Under the pieces are notes generated by a model. It was not told the DNA's origin, did not search any database, and saw nothing but the letters and a program-made list of their open reading frames with translations. From NCBI RefSeq assembly GCF_024703995.1, contig NZ_JAMXQV010000003.1:186001-250000 (forward strand): a stretch of DNA of 64,000 nucleotides, written 5' to 3'. Position numbers and translations under genes: made by a program. Of this stretch, positions 45,180 to 53,853 are shown one piece after another; the stretch's first letter is position 1, and every line of letters starts with the position of its first letter. The DNA comes from Amycolatopsis iheyensis. Lineage in GTDB: Bacteria > Actinomycetota > Actinomycetes > Mycobacteriales > Pseudonocardiaceae.

Positions 45180-45205
45180 GGCCGGGACGCCGGAGCGCCC
45201 CGGCC
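45180..45205. terminator. Candidate bidirectional terminator
   Basis: A 7-bp GC stem, GGCCGGG (45180-45186) / CCCGGCC (45199-45205), with a 12-base loop lies between the convergent ends of the small hypothetical gene and the GH31 gene. There is no T tract. Confidence 0.35.
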
Positions 45206-45213
45206 GCGGCGGG

Positions 45214-47184
45214 TCAGTGGGTCAGCGCCGTCACGAGGCCGAGCCAGCCCGGGGCGCCGATCCGGACGAACATCGGCGTCGTGTCCAGGGGTGCCTGGTA
45301 GCCGTGCAGTGTGCGGCCGCCCGGTTCGACCCGCTTCGTGTGCGGGTCGAACCACAGGCCCGGCGGCAGCACCACGTCGCGCGTGGTGCCCGCCGTGATC
45401 ACCGGGGCCGCCAGCAACGCCGGGCCCAGCAGCCACTCGTCGTCGATCGTGTCGAACCGGTGGTCGGCGGGGAAGTCGAAGTACACCGGCCGCATGATCG
45501 GGGTGCCGTCGGCGACCGCCTGGCGCACCTGGGTCTGCAGGTAGCCCGCCAGCTTCGCGTGGGTGCGGACCGCGGCGGCGTAGAGCTTCGCCGTGTCAGC
45601 CGGGTAGACGACGGGTTGGCCCGTCGTGGTGTCGACCGTCTGCACCGGCGACGTCGAGGCGTACATCAACGGCATCAGCGACGCCGCCTGCGCCCAGCGC
45701 ACCAGCACCTCGCGCGACGGCGGCGGCAGGCTGTCCGAGCCGCCGATCATGTCCGTCTCGACGAACGGGTAGCCGTCGGCCGAGATCGCCGACGCGCGGC
45801 GCAGGGAGGTGCGCAGGCCGTCCCAGGTCGTGTCCGCGTCGACCGCCCGGATGACGAACCCGTAGCGCTGGCTGCCCCAGTGCGTGCGGATGCCCGCGCC
45901 CTGCTGGTCGAACTGGTCGGTCATGTCCGCGCCGAGCTTCTGGTAGTCCTGCGGGGTCAGGGTGCCCGTGGTGGCGCAGCGGTCGTCGAAGAAGCGGGTG
46001 TCGAACTTGAAGCCGTCGACGCCGTAGTCCGCCATCAGCTTCCGCAGGTTGCCGGTGTACCAGTCGCGGGCCTGCGGGTTGCCGAGGTCGATGATGCCGG
46101 CGGTGCCGTTCCACCACGTCACCGTGCACGGCTGGGCCGAGTCCTTGGCGTGCACCAGGTAGCCGTGGTCGCGGGCGTAGGCGTAGTTCGCCGAGTCCAG
46201 GTTGATCCAGAACGTCGTCCACAGGCCGAACTTCTGCCCCATCGCGTGGATGTCGGCGGCCAGCTTCTTCGGGTCCGGGAACGTCTTCGCGTCGAAGGTG
46301 AGGTTGCCGTAGGCGGACTCCCACTTGTCGTCGAGCTGCACGGTGTGCCCGGCGACGCCCGCCGCTTTCAGGTCACGGGCCCAGGTGAGGACCTTGTCCT
46401 GGTCGATGTTCCGGTAGTACTGGGCCCACGAGTTCCACAGTGGACTCGCGAACTCGGCGTCGGTCGCGTCGCTCTTGGCCGGCTTGCCGACCTCGCCGAC
46501 GTAGTCGTCGTAGACCGCGCGGCGGGTCGATTCGACGAAGACGGTGCTCGTGTACGCCGCGGAGTTCGTCACGGTCAGATCGGCGCGCCCGCCGCCCAGC
46601 GCGACCTTCATCGGCTGCGCGGTGCGGACGAACAAGCCGACCGACTTCGACGTGAAGAAGTACGGCTCCTGCATCATGTAGCTGGCGGGTGAGAACTCCG
46701 GTTCGTCGACCACGCCGGCCGACAGTGGGTACGGCTGGGCCTTGCCCTCACTGGTTTCGCCGCCGCCGTACCAGTGCCCGGACGTTGCCAGGTCGAAGTG
46801 GGCTGCCCGGTCCCCGGCCGCGAGCCCGCCGACCGACCAGCTCAGGTCGAACCGGTCGGCGCGCGGGGTCACCCGGAGGGTCACCGGCCGGCCCGCGGTG
46901 CTGTCGGCCTCGGCGACGACGGTCGCGCCTTCCCGCGAGAGCGAGCGCACGCGGGTCGCCACGCCGCCGGTGAACGTGAACGCGTCGGACGCGGTGCGCA
47001 GGACCTCCTCACCGCCGCGCGAGACGGTGAGGCCGAGCCGGGTGGTGTCGATGCGGAGCCGGTAGCCCGGCGACCCGGCGCCGGGCGGCACCGAGATCGT
47101 CGAAAGCGGGTCCGCGGCCGCGGGGGCCGCGACGGATCCGGTGAGGATCAGCCCGGCTGCCAAGCAAGCCAGTTGTCGATGCAC
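45214..47184 (-). CDS. Secreted glycoside hydrolase family 31 enzyme
   Basis: A 656-residue precursor with a Sec signal peptide (cleavage near A-A-A-D at about 25). It has the GH31 N-terminal beta-sandwich (H-W-Y-G-G-G-E-T near residue 135) and the catalytic barrel, where D-G-F-K-F-D-T-R-F carries the nucleophile aspartate and F-V-E-T-D-M-I-G-G-S the acid/base aspartate. The family covers alpha-glucosidases, xylosidases and related exo-acting enzymes. The specificity is not readable, though D-T-R-F-F in place of the common D-x-x-E suggests a non-standard subgroup. It is divergent from a lectin-bearing secreted protein. Confidence 0.87.
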   Translation of the reverse strand: MHRQLACLAAGLILTGSVAAPAAADPLSTISVPPGAGSPGYRLRIDTTRLGLTVSRGGEEVLRTASDAFTFTGGVATRVRSLSREGATVVAEADSTAGRPVTLRVTPRADRFDLSWSVGGLAAGDRAAHFDLATSGHWYGGGETSEGKAQPYPLSAGVVDEPEFSPASYMMQEPYFFTSKSVGLFVRTAQPMKVALGGGRADLTVTNSAAYTSTVFVESTRRAVYDDYVGEVGKPAKSDATDAEFASPLWNSWAQYYRNIDQDKVLTWARDLKAAGVAGHTVQLDDKWESAYGNLTFDAKTFPDPKKLAADIHAMGQKFGLWTTFWINLDSANYAYARDHGYLVHAKDSAQPCTVTWWNGTAGIIDLGNPQARDWYTGNLRKLMADYGVDGFKFDTRFFDDRCATTGTLTPQDYQKLGADMTDQFDQQGAGIRTHWGSQRYGFVIRAVDADTTWDGLRTSLRRASAISADGYPFVETDMIGGSDSLPPPSREVLVRWAQAASLMPLMYASTSPVQTVDTTTGQPVVYPADTAKLYAAAVRTHAKLAGYLQTQVRQAVADGTPIMRPVYFDFPADHRFDTIDDEWLLGPALLAAPVITAGTTRDVVLPPGLWFDPHTKRVEPGGRTLHGYQAPLDTTPMFVRIGAPGWLGLVTALTH

Positions 47185-47325
47185 GCAAGCCTCCAGAGTG
47201 CAAGAAGTTGCTCATTGCTGCGTCGTAGTGATTGTAATACGGAAGTACGTTGCAACTTAAATCATCTTCGTGCAGACTGCGAACACTGCGCAGCCGGTTG
47301 ACCCAGCGGACACCGAGGAGTCGCG
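47185..47325. promoter_or_regulatory. Divergent promoter region of GH31 and ricin-lectin genes
   Basis: This 141-bp region is distinctly AT-rich. It contains the palindrome GTTGCAAC (47249-47256) and a longer inverted pair AAGTTGC (47205-47211) / GCAACTT (47252-47258), 40 bases apart. A minus-strand TTGCAA overlaps the palindrome. This layout suits a sugar-responsive repressor controlling both genes, but no -10/-35 pair with good spacing can be chosen with confidence. Confidence 0.4.
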
Positions 47326-49503
47326 ATGCACCCTGGCTCGTCATCCCGAGCACGCCACGGGCTCACCATCGCCTTGACGGCGGTGGTGTTCGCGAGCACG
47401 GCGCCCGCCGGGGCCGCTCCGCCGACCGGCGGCTACACCGTCTCGATCCAGTCCACCGGAGCGTGGTCGGCCCCGACCGACTCGCCGGCCAGTCCGTACC
47501 TCGACAAGGACGGCACCTTCTACTTCCAGCAGTCCGCCGCGCTCTACGGGGCCACGCAGCCGCGTGAGTGGGAGTTCTACAGCGGCCGGGACTTCGACAG
47601 CTTCACGAAGAACGCCATCAGCGACGCCGTGAACCCCGCGGACCCCGCCGACCGCAACAACGACACGACGAAGCGGTGCAACACCAGTCCGACCGGGGGC
47701 GAGGCGACGAACCCGCCGGCCGGGTCGGGCTACTCCCAGAAGAACTTCTGCGACCTCGTCGGCACCTGGGTGGACCCGGACACAGGGGACTGGTACGGCT
47801 TGGTGCACAACGAGTTCACGCCCCAGCCCTTCGGCGACGGCCTCCACTACGACGCGATCGACTACGCCGTGTCCACCGACCAGGGCCGGACCTGGAAGAT
47901 CAAGGCGCACGTGCTCACCTCGCCGCACAGCACGAAACGCGGGGACAACGCCGCCTTCCCGAACCAGACCTACTACTACGGCGACGGCGACCAGCGGCTC
48001 TACGCCGACACCGCGTCCGGCTACTTCTACGTCTTCTACGGCTCGCGCGTGGTGGACAAGAACGGCGGCTGGAAAGCCTTCTACTCCCACGTCGCGCGGG
48101 CGCCGATGTCGGCCAAGATGGCGCCGGGATCGTGGCGCAAGTGGTACGGCGGCGCCTGGACCGAGCCCGGCGTCGGCGGCAAGGAGAGCAACCAGGTGCC
48201 GATCGGCCCGGACAGCTCCACCGGCTACACGCCGACGGCGAAGGAGTACGACCCCGCCACCGTGGGCACCGCGGACCAGCAGATCGCGGCGGGCAAGATG
48301 CCCGCGACGTCGCCGCTGTTCGTCATGGACATCACCTACAACGCCCACCTCGGCCTCTACATCGGCGAGCCGCAGGCGGTCGACCAGAGCGGGAACGCGC
48401 CGCAGCAGTACTACGCCACCGACGACCTGGCCACGCAGAAGTGGTACCCGATCGGCGGCACGGGTGGCTACCACACGGCGTCGTGGTACCGGTGGTTCGT
48501 CGACGGGGTGAACAGGACCGGCTCGGCGATCGTGGGCAGGAACTTCCGCGCGTACTGCTCGTTCGGGTGCTCCGGCGGCGCTTCCGGCGAGTACGTGAAC
48601 GTCTCGATCGACAACCCGGCGCGCGTGGCCGTCCCGTTCGACCCGGCCAAGACCTACCGCATCGCCAGCGGTGCCGGCCGGGTGCTCGCCCAGCGCGGTG
48701 CCGCGACGACGTCGGTCGCGACCGGTGACGGCTCCGCCGCGCAGGCGTGGTCGTTCACCGGCAACGGCGACGGCTCCTACCGCATCACCAACGCGGCCAG
48801 TGGCGGGCTGCTCGGAGTCGCGTCGACGTCTTCGGCCACGCGGGCGTGGGGGACCGCGCCGACGGTGACGTCCGCTTCCGGGGTGGGGCAGCAGTGGTTC
48901 GTCATCCCCGGCGCGTCGGGGACGTACCGCCTCGTCAACCGCTACAGCGGCCTGGTGCTGGGCATGTCCGCGGCCCGGCCGGCCGAGACCACGCCGGTGC
49001 GCCACTGGACGGACACCACCGGCACCGCGGTCGGCGGCGGACGCACCGCGGCGCAGCAGACGCTGAGCGTCACCGCGGTGGGCACCGCGCCCGTCCTCAC
49101 CGGCACGCACACCGTCGCGGTGGGCGGCAAGGCACTCGACGTCCCGAGCCACAGCACGGCCGAGGGCACGCGGCTGGTCACGTGGACCGCGAACGGCGGC
49201 GCCAACCAGAGCTGGACCTTCACCGCGCAGCCGGACGGCGCCTACGAACTGCGCAACGCCGAATCCGGCCTGTGCGCGGACGTCGAAGGCGGCGCCACCA
49301 CGGCCGGCGCGGCCGTGATCCAGTGGACCTGCACGGGCGGGCCCAACCAGCACTGGAAGGCCGCCCGGCAGGCCGACGGGACCTACGCGCTCACCGCCGT
49401 CCACAGTGGCCTGCTGTTGACCACGGCGGCCACTTCGGATGGTGCGGCGGTCACCCAGCGAGCCGCGGCCGGCGCCGCGCTCCAGCACTGGTCGGTCGCC
49501 TGA
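47326..49503 (+). CDS. Secreted protein with beta-propeller-like domain and ricin-type lectin repeats
   Basis: A 725-residue precursor. The signal peptide spans residues 1 to about 31 (ending A-G-A-A). Residues about 32-430 form a Tyr/Trp/Asp-rich domain with repeats such as Y-A-V-S-T-D-Q-G-R-T-W-K, resembling Asp-box/five-bladed propellers of glycosidases. Residues about 440-725 hold ricin-B/CBM13-like repeats with Q-x-W motifs (Q-A-W, Q-Q-W, Q-S-W, Q-H-W). It probably binds or degrades a polysaccharide outside the cell. The catalytic class is not evident. Its divergent partner is the GH31 enzyme. Confidence 0.8.
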   Translation: MHPGSSSRARHGLTIALTAVVFASTAPAGAAPPTGGYTVSIQSTGAWSAPTDSPASPYLDKDGTFYFQQSAALYGATQPREWEFYSGRDFDSFTKNAISDAVNPADPADRNNDTTKRCNTSPTGGEATNPPAGSGYSQKNFCDLVGTWVDPDTGDWYGLVHNEFTPQPFGDGLHYDAIDYAVSTDQGRTWKIKAHVLTSPHSTKRGDNAAFPNQTYYYGDGDQRLYADTASGYFYVFYGSRVVDKNGGWKAFYSHVARAPMSAKMAPGSWRKWYGGAWTEPGVGGKESNQVPIGPDSSTGYTPTAKEYDPATVGTADQQIAAGKMPATSPLFVMDITYNAHLGLYIGEPQAVDQSGNAPQQYYATDDLATQKWYPIGGTGGYHTASWYRWFVDGVNRTGSAIVGRNFRAYCSFGCSGGASGEYVNVSIDNPARVAVPFDPAKTYRIASGAGRVLAQRGAATTSVATGDGSAAQAWSFTGNGDGSYRITNAASGGLLGVASTSSATRAWGTAPTVTSASGVGQQWFVIPGASGTYRLVNRYSGLVLGMSAARPAETTPVRHWTDTTGTAVGGGRTAAQQTLSVTAVGTAPVLTGTHTVAVGGKALDVPSHSTAEGTRLVTWTANGGANQSWTFTAQPDGAYELRNAESGLCADVEGGATTAGAAVIQWTCTGGPNQHWKAARQADGTYALTAVHSGLLLTTAATSDGAAVTQRAAAGAALQHWSVA

Positions 49504-49564
49504 GCGGCCGGTGTCCCGGTGAGCTGCTTGGCCGCCGGTCAGGCCGGGCTGACAGACTCGGGTC

Positions 49565-50425
49565 GTGATGCTCGGGTACTTCCTCACCGCGCTGGCCGTT
49601 ATCGCGTCCGGCAGCGGGTCCGTCCTGGAGTCGGCCGGCGTCCGGCGGGCCGGCGCCTTCGGGGGCGCGCCGGAGGACCTGGTCGCGCTGCGCCGGCAGC
49701 CGCTCTACTTCCTCGGGGTGGCGGTGGACCTGCTCGGGTTCGTCTTCGCCGCGGTCGCACTGCACCGGCTGCCGCTGTTCCTGGTCCAGTCGGTGCTCGC
49801 GTTCAGCGTCGGTGTCACCGCGACGATCTCCGCGATCCTCGGCGTCCGGCTGGCGGGCGCCGGGTGGGTCGCGCTCGGCGTCGGCGCGACCGGCCTGGTC
49901 CTGCTCGGGCTGTCGGCCGAGCCGGGGGCGGCCGAGCCGCTGTCGCCCGGCTGGAAGCTCGTGCTGGTGGGTGTTGCGGTCGTGCTCGCGGCGGTCGTGT
50001 TCACCGCCCAGCGCAGCGCCGGCCGCTGGTCGCCGATCGCGCTGGGGTTCTGCACGGGGCTGGGGTTCAGCACGGTCGGGGTCTCGGCGCGGACGCTCGA
50101 GGTGTCCGGACCGCTCTGGCGCCTCGTCGCGGAGCCGGCGCTGTGGGCCATGATGGCCAACGGGCTGGTCGCGGCCGTGGCGTTCGCGATCGCGCTGCAA
50201 CGCGGCCGAGCGACCGGCGTCACCGCCATCACGTTCACCACCAACACGGTGGTGTCCTCGCTCATCGGCCTGGTGGCGCTGGGCGACCGCGTCCGCGACG
50301 GCTTCACGGCCGCGGCCATCGCGGGCTTCGTCCTGGCCGTCGCCGGGGCGATCGGCACCGCGCACTACGCGGCCTCCCGCCGCGCGGTACCCGACTCGAG
50401 CGGTGCGAAACCACCGCGAGGATGA
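49565..50425 (+). CDS. DMT-superfamily (EamA/NIPA-like) membrane protein
   Basis: A 286-residue protein with nine to ten hydrophobic helices in two similar halves, including A-L-H-R-L-P-L-F-L-V-Q-S-V-L-A-F-S-V-G-V and the second-half counterpart T-T-N-T-V-V-S-S-L-I-G. This organisation is of DMT transporters related to NIPA/EamA. The substrate is unknown. Starts GTG 49565 and ATG 49568 are adjacent. It lies alone between the lectin gene and an SRPBCC gene. Confidence 0.78.
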   Translation: MMLGYFLTALAVIASGSGSVLESAGVRRAGAFGGAPEDLVALRRQPLYFLGVAVDLLGFVFAAVALHRLPLFLVQSVLAFSVGVTATISAILGVRLAGAGWVALGVGATGLVLLGLSAEPGAAEPLSPGWKLVLVGVAVVLAAVVFTAQRSAGRWSPIALGFCTGLGFSTVGVSARTLEVSGPLWRLVAEPALWAMMANGLVAAVAFAIALQRGRATGVTAITFTTNTVVSSLIGLVALGDRVRDGFTAAAIAGFVLAVAGAIGTAHYAASRRAVPDSSGAKPPRG

Positions 50426-50512
50426 TCTGCCCCACCCCCCTGGTGTCGTTTGCCGCTCCGGTCGCGACGGGTAGCCGCCCGGCGTCGTGTTCCGAAGTCC
50501 CAGGAGGTTGTG

Positions 50513-50953
50513 ATGGCTGCTGTCGCGCACTACGTCGAGGTCGATGCCCCCGTGCAGGCGTGTTACGACTGGTGGCGGCCGTTGACCCGGCTGCCGGAGA
50601 TCTTTTCCGACGTCAAGTCCGTCGAAGCCGTCGCGGGTGGTGAGCCGCGGACGCGGTGGAAGGTCGACGGTCCCGCGGGGACGATGGTGGAGTGGGAGGC
50701 TCGCGTCGTCGAAGACGCCGCGCCGCACAAGATCGCCTGGACCACTGTCGACGACGCGGACCCGGATGTGAAGAACTCCGGCGTCGTGCGCTTCGACGAC
50801 AAGGGCAACGGGCGGACCGGGGTGGAGATCGCCCTGGACTACGAGCCGCCGGCGGGCAAGCTCGGGGAGGCGGTCGCGTCGTTGCTGGCGGATCCGCAGA
50901 AGAAGGTCGAGCGGGCAGCCGCGGAGTTCAAGACCGTCATCGAAGCTCGCTGA
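50513..50953 (+). CDS. SRPBCC-fold (polyketide cyclase/START-like) protein
   Basis: A 146-residue protein. The START-like opening H-Y-V-E-V-D-A-P-V-Q-A-C-Y-D-W-W, strand pairs (R-T-R-W-K-V-D-G, V-E-W-E-A-R-V-V-E), W-T-T-V and the long C-terminal helix are typical of single-domain SRPBCC proteins that bind hydrophobic ligands. AGGAGG precedes the ATG at 5 bases. No partner gene is close enough to suggest a ligand. Confidence 0.82.
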   Translation: MAAVAHYVEVDAPVQACYDWWRPLTRLPEIFSDVKSVEAVAGGEPRTRWKVDGPAGTMVEWEARVVEDAAPHKIAWTTVDDADPDVKNSGVVRFDDKGNGRTGVEIALDYEPPAGKLGEAVASLLADPQKKVERAAAEFKTVIEAR

Positions 50954-51021
50954 GCCGACGACGGCCGCCGGAGATCGAATCGTGACTCAACTTCGACGTG
51001 GGGTCGGACGTCTGGGGAAGC

Positions 51022-52230
51022 GTGAGAATCTTCCGTATCGCCGGACTCGGCCTGGCCGGCTTGGTGCTGGCCGCCTGCAGTGGACAGACCGAGGCCGCGG
51101 GGACGGCACAAGCCATCGGCGCGACCGGGCCGGCGGCGAGCGCACCCGGGGTGCCGGCCGCGACGGTGGCGTTCGAGGGCGGGGACCAGCTGAGCCCGAA
51201 GGACCCGATCGTCGTCAAGGCGTCCGGTGGCACCCTGCAGGCGGTCACCGTCACCAACCCGCAGACCGGCAACGCCGTCAAGGGCGGGCTCTCGCCGGAC
51301 AAGACGACCTGGACCAGCGACGACCACCTCCGGTACGCGGCCACCTACCAGGTGGTCGCCACCGCGGTGAACCAGGCGGGCACGCCGACCGAGCAGCGCG
51401 GCGAGGTGCACACGCTCAAGCCGGCCGGGGTCGCCACGCCGGCGCTGTTCCAGCCGGCGTCAGGTGACTTCGGGGTGGGGCTGGTCATCGGCCTGAAGTT
51501 CGACCACGACATCACCGACAAGGCCACGGTGGAGAAGTCTTTCAAGGTGACGTCCTCGCCCGCCCAGGTCGGTGGCTGGTACTGGGTGGGCAAGCGCGAG
51601 GTGCACTTCCGGCCCAAGGACTACTGGAAGGCCGGGTCGACGGTGAAGCTGGAGACCACGACCTTCGGCACGCCGATCGGCGGCGGCGTGTACGGCGGCC
51701 AGGACGTCTCGGCGACCTACAAGGTGCACGACTCCTGGATCGCCAAGGCGGACGGCAGCACACACCAGATCAAGGCGTTCCACAACGGGCAGCTGGTGAA
51801 GACCGCGCCGACCAGCATGGGCAAGACCGCCGACACCCCGCCGCGGGGCGCGACGCCGACCTTCAACGGCACCCACACTGTGCTGGGCAAGGAGGCGCAC
51901 AAGATCATGGACTCCTGCACCTACGGGGTGTGCGAGGGCGACCCCGGCTACTACAGCGCGCCGGAGAACTGGAACGTCCGGATCTCCAACGACGGCGAAT
52001 ACCTGCACGAGAACCTGAAGACCGTCGGCGTGCAGGGCAGCGCCAACGTCTCCAACGGCTGCCTCAACATGAACACCGAGAACGCCAAGTGGTTCTTCGA
52101 CAACTTCAACGCCGGCGACGTCGTCGAGGTCACCAATTCGGGCGGCCCGCAGCTGTCGATCAACAACGGCCACGGTGACTGGGCCATCAGCTGGACCGCC
52201 TGGCAGGCCGGCAGCGCTCTGCACGGCTGA
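51022..52230 (+). CDS. L,D-transpeptidase lipoprotein (YkuD)
   Basis: A 402-residue lipoprotein. The N-terminal hydrophobic signal with lipobox L-A-A-C is followed by two Ig-like domains (about residues 45-250) and the YkuD catalytic domain (about 250-370), as in mycobacterial Ldts that make 3-3 crosslinks in peptidoglycan. The active-site cysteine is in S-N-G-C-L-N; the usual motif is S-H-G-C, so the histidine next to the cysteine is replaced by asparagine. The conserved earlier H-E-N (in Y-L-H-E-N) is present. GTG 51022 fits the signal peptide best; GTG 50998 is possible. Confidence 0.87.
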   Translation: MRIFRIAGLGLAGLVLAACSGQTEAAGTAQAIGATGPAASAPGVPAATVAFEGGDQLSPKDPIVVKASGGTLQAVTVTNPQTGNAVKGGLSPDKTTWTSDDHLRYAATYQVVATAVNQAGTPTEQRGEVHTLKPAGVATPALFQPASGDFGVGLVIGLKFDHDITDKATVEKSFKVTSSPAQVGGWYWVGKREVHFRPKDYWKAGSTVKLETTTFGTPIGGGVYGGQDVSATYKVHDSWIAKADGSTHQIKAFHNGQLVKTAPTSMGKTADTPPRGATPTFNGTHTVLGKEAHKIMDSCTYGVCEGDPGYYSAPENWNVRISNDGEYLHENLKTVGVQGSANVSNGCLNMNTENAKWFFDNFNAGDVVEVTNSGGPQLSINNGHGDWAISWTAWQAGSALHG

Positions 52231-52390
52231 GGCCGCGAAGGTTGGACCAGGTTCGAAAGGCTTGTGACAAGAGGGTGCCGTCCGTCAACCTCAGTGCGCG
52301 ACCGGGACGGGGACGTGCGCGAGGGGGAGGACGACGCGTGGGGCTCCGGTACTGGGGGAGGGAGCCCCACGCTCGGTCGGCGGACCGCGG

Positions 52391-52990
52391 TCAGGAGTGG
52401 GCCGGGCGGCGGCCGAGCAGGTCGGCGCCGAGCACCGTCAGCCGGTGGATGACGGCCGTGCCGTTCCGTTCGCTGGTGACCAGCCCGGACGAGCGGAGGA
52501 TCGAAGCGTGGTAGCTGGCCGCCGAGATCGTGATGCCGACGCGCCGGCCCAGCTCGGTCGTCGTGCAGCCGTCGGCGAGGACGCGCAGGGCCGAGGCACG
52601 GGTGGCGCCCAGCAGGTCCGCCAGCGCGGCCTCGGCGCCCGGCGTGGCGGCAGCCGCCGGCGCCGGCGGGCGGGCTTCGGCGGGGTAGACCAGCACGGGC
52701 GGCAGGCCGGGGTCGGCGAGGAGCGTCGGGGCCTGCCGGCAGAAGTAGGCCGGCACGAGCCGCAGTCCCCGGCCGTCGAGCTCCAGCTCGCCGGTGACGT
52801 GGTCGCCGGCGACTTCGAGGACCTGGTCGCGCCAGGTGAGCGCCGGGTGCAGTGAGTTCAGCATCGTGTCGGCGCCCTGGGCCGAGAGGAGGCGAGCGCG
52901 GGCGTGCGGAGCAGCGCGTCGAGGCTCGCCGACGCTTCGCGTGACGCCGGTCCGCCGGCGGTCCAGGGCTACCACCAGGGCCGGATCATC
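52391..52990 (-). pseudogene. Decayed ArsR-type winged-helix regulator
   Basis: From an ATG at 52863 the frame gives 157 residues matching the C-terminal half of the about 320-residue actinobacterial ArsR-like regulators: L-N-S-L-H-P-A-L-T-W-R ... L-L-G-A-T-R-A-S-A-L-R-V-L-A-D-G-C-T-T-T-E-L-G-R-R-V-G. The N-terminal half is missing. Just upstream, a different frame carries S-A-S-L-D-A-L-L-R-T-P-A-L, a family-like fragment, showing a frameshift plus deletion. The C-terminal helix-turn-helix is intact, so a short product remains possible. Confidence 0.55.
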
Positions 52991-53040
52991 GGCGAGGCGT
53001 GTTCTCCGCCGCGCTGTGCGCCGAGGCGGTTGACGACTGA

Positions 53041-53058
53041 ACATTACGTTTGTAATGT
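53041..53058. promoter_or_regulatory. Palindromic TetR operator
   Basis: ACATTACGTTTGTAATGT is a perfect dyad (7-bp arms, 4-base centre). It stands 29 bp before the GTG start of the TetR gene and immediately upstream of its Shine-Dalgarno, in an otherwise GC-rich area. Autorepression is the natural reading. Confidence 0.65.
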
Positions 53059-53087
53059 ACGCACGTCGGACGAGAGGAGGTGCCCGC

Positions 53088-53639
53088 GTGCCCGTTCGCA
53101 AGGGGCAACGCGATCCGGGTGAGATGAAGCGGGCCCTTCGCCGGGCCGCGGTCGAGGTCGTCGCCCGGGACGGGATCCGGGGGCTGACCTACCGGGCCGT
53201 CGCCGCGGCCGCCGGGGTCACGACCGGGGCCGTGCAGCACCACTTCGCCTCGATCGACGACCTGCTGCGGTCCTCGCTCGACTGGGTGCTCGAAGAGAGC
53301 GCCGAGAACGGGCTCATCGGGGCCAGGACCGGGGTGTTCGCCGACGGCGCGAGTGTCCGGAAACGGTTTGCCGAAAGCGCCGACATCCAGGTTTTCCAGT
53401 ACCGGCTCGTCGTCGAGTCGATGGTGCGGCAGGAATTGCGTCCCGCGGTCCAGCGGCTCTACGAAAGCTACTTCGCGGCGGTGGCGAAAGATCTCGGCGA
53501 CGATCCCGGCGAAGGGCTCGTTTCACTCGTCTACTACGCCTTGGACGGCATGTTCCTGCACCAGGTCGCGGACCCCGGAGCCGACCCCGGCCAGGCGCTC
53601 GACACGTTGCGCTCCCTGCTGAAACGCGAGACCGGCTGA
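53088..53639 (+). CDS. TetR-family regulator upstream of the ABC/amidohydrolase operon
   Basis: A 183-residue TetR. Its helix-turn-helix is in L-T-Y-R-A-V-A-A-A-A-G-V-T-T-G-A-V-Q-H-H-F near residues 34-54. The GTG at 53088 follows GAGAGGAGG at 8 bases; an upstream ATG at 53055 lies inside the operator. It is transcribed in the same direction as the aldehyde dehydrogenase operon, whose promoter carries a different palindrome (53735-53753), so the regulator may or may not control that operon. Confidence 0.85.
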   Translation: MPVRKGQRDPGEMKRALRRAAVEVVARDGIRGLTYRAVAAAAGVTTGAVQHHFASIDDLLRSSLDWVLEESAENGLIGARTGVFADGASVRKRFAESADIQVFQYRLVVESMVRQELRPAVQRLYESYFAAVAKDLGDDPGEGLVSLVYYALDGMFLHQVADPGADPGQALDTLRSLLKRETG

Positions 53640-53734
53640 CAGCGCCGCGCAGCCGGAACCAGCGACCGTGCACACCCGCGAAAGCGGTGTGCCGCGGTCG
53701 CTTTTCGCGTTTTCGGGAACCGTCGAAAAATCGG

Positions 53735-53766
53735 GTGTTGACAAACTCAACACTCGGGTTCAGGCT
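53735..53766 (+). promoter_or_regulatory. Operator-embedded promoter of the aldehyde dehydrogenase operon
   Basis: GTGTTGACAAACTCAACAC (53735-53753) is a perfect dyad with 7-bp arms and a 5-base centre. It contains a consensus -35 TTGACA (53738-53743); 17 bases later CAGGCT (53761-53766) is a weak -10. A repressor bound here would block the promoter, which leads into the seven-gene operon 101 bp downstream. Confidence 0.6.
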
Positions 53767-53853
53767 CTGTTCATCCCGGGCTGCTCGGCCGGAAACGGCG
53801 CCCCGGGACGCGAATTCACGCGATCGAAGGACCTGACGCGAAAGGGCTTTCCC

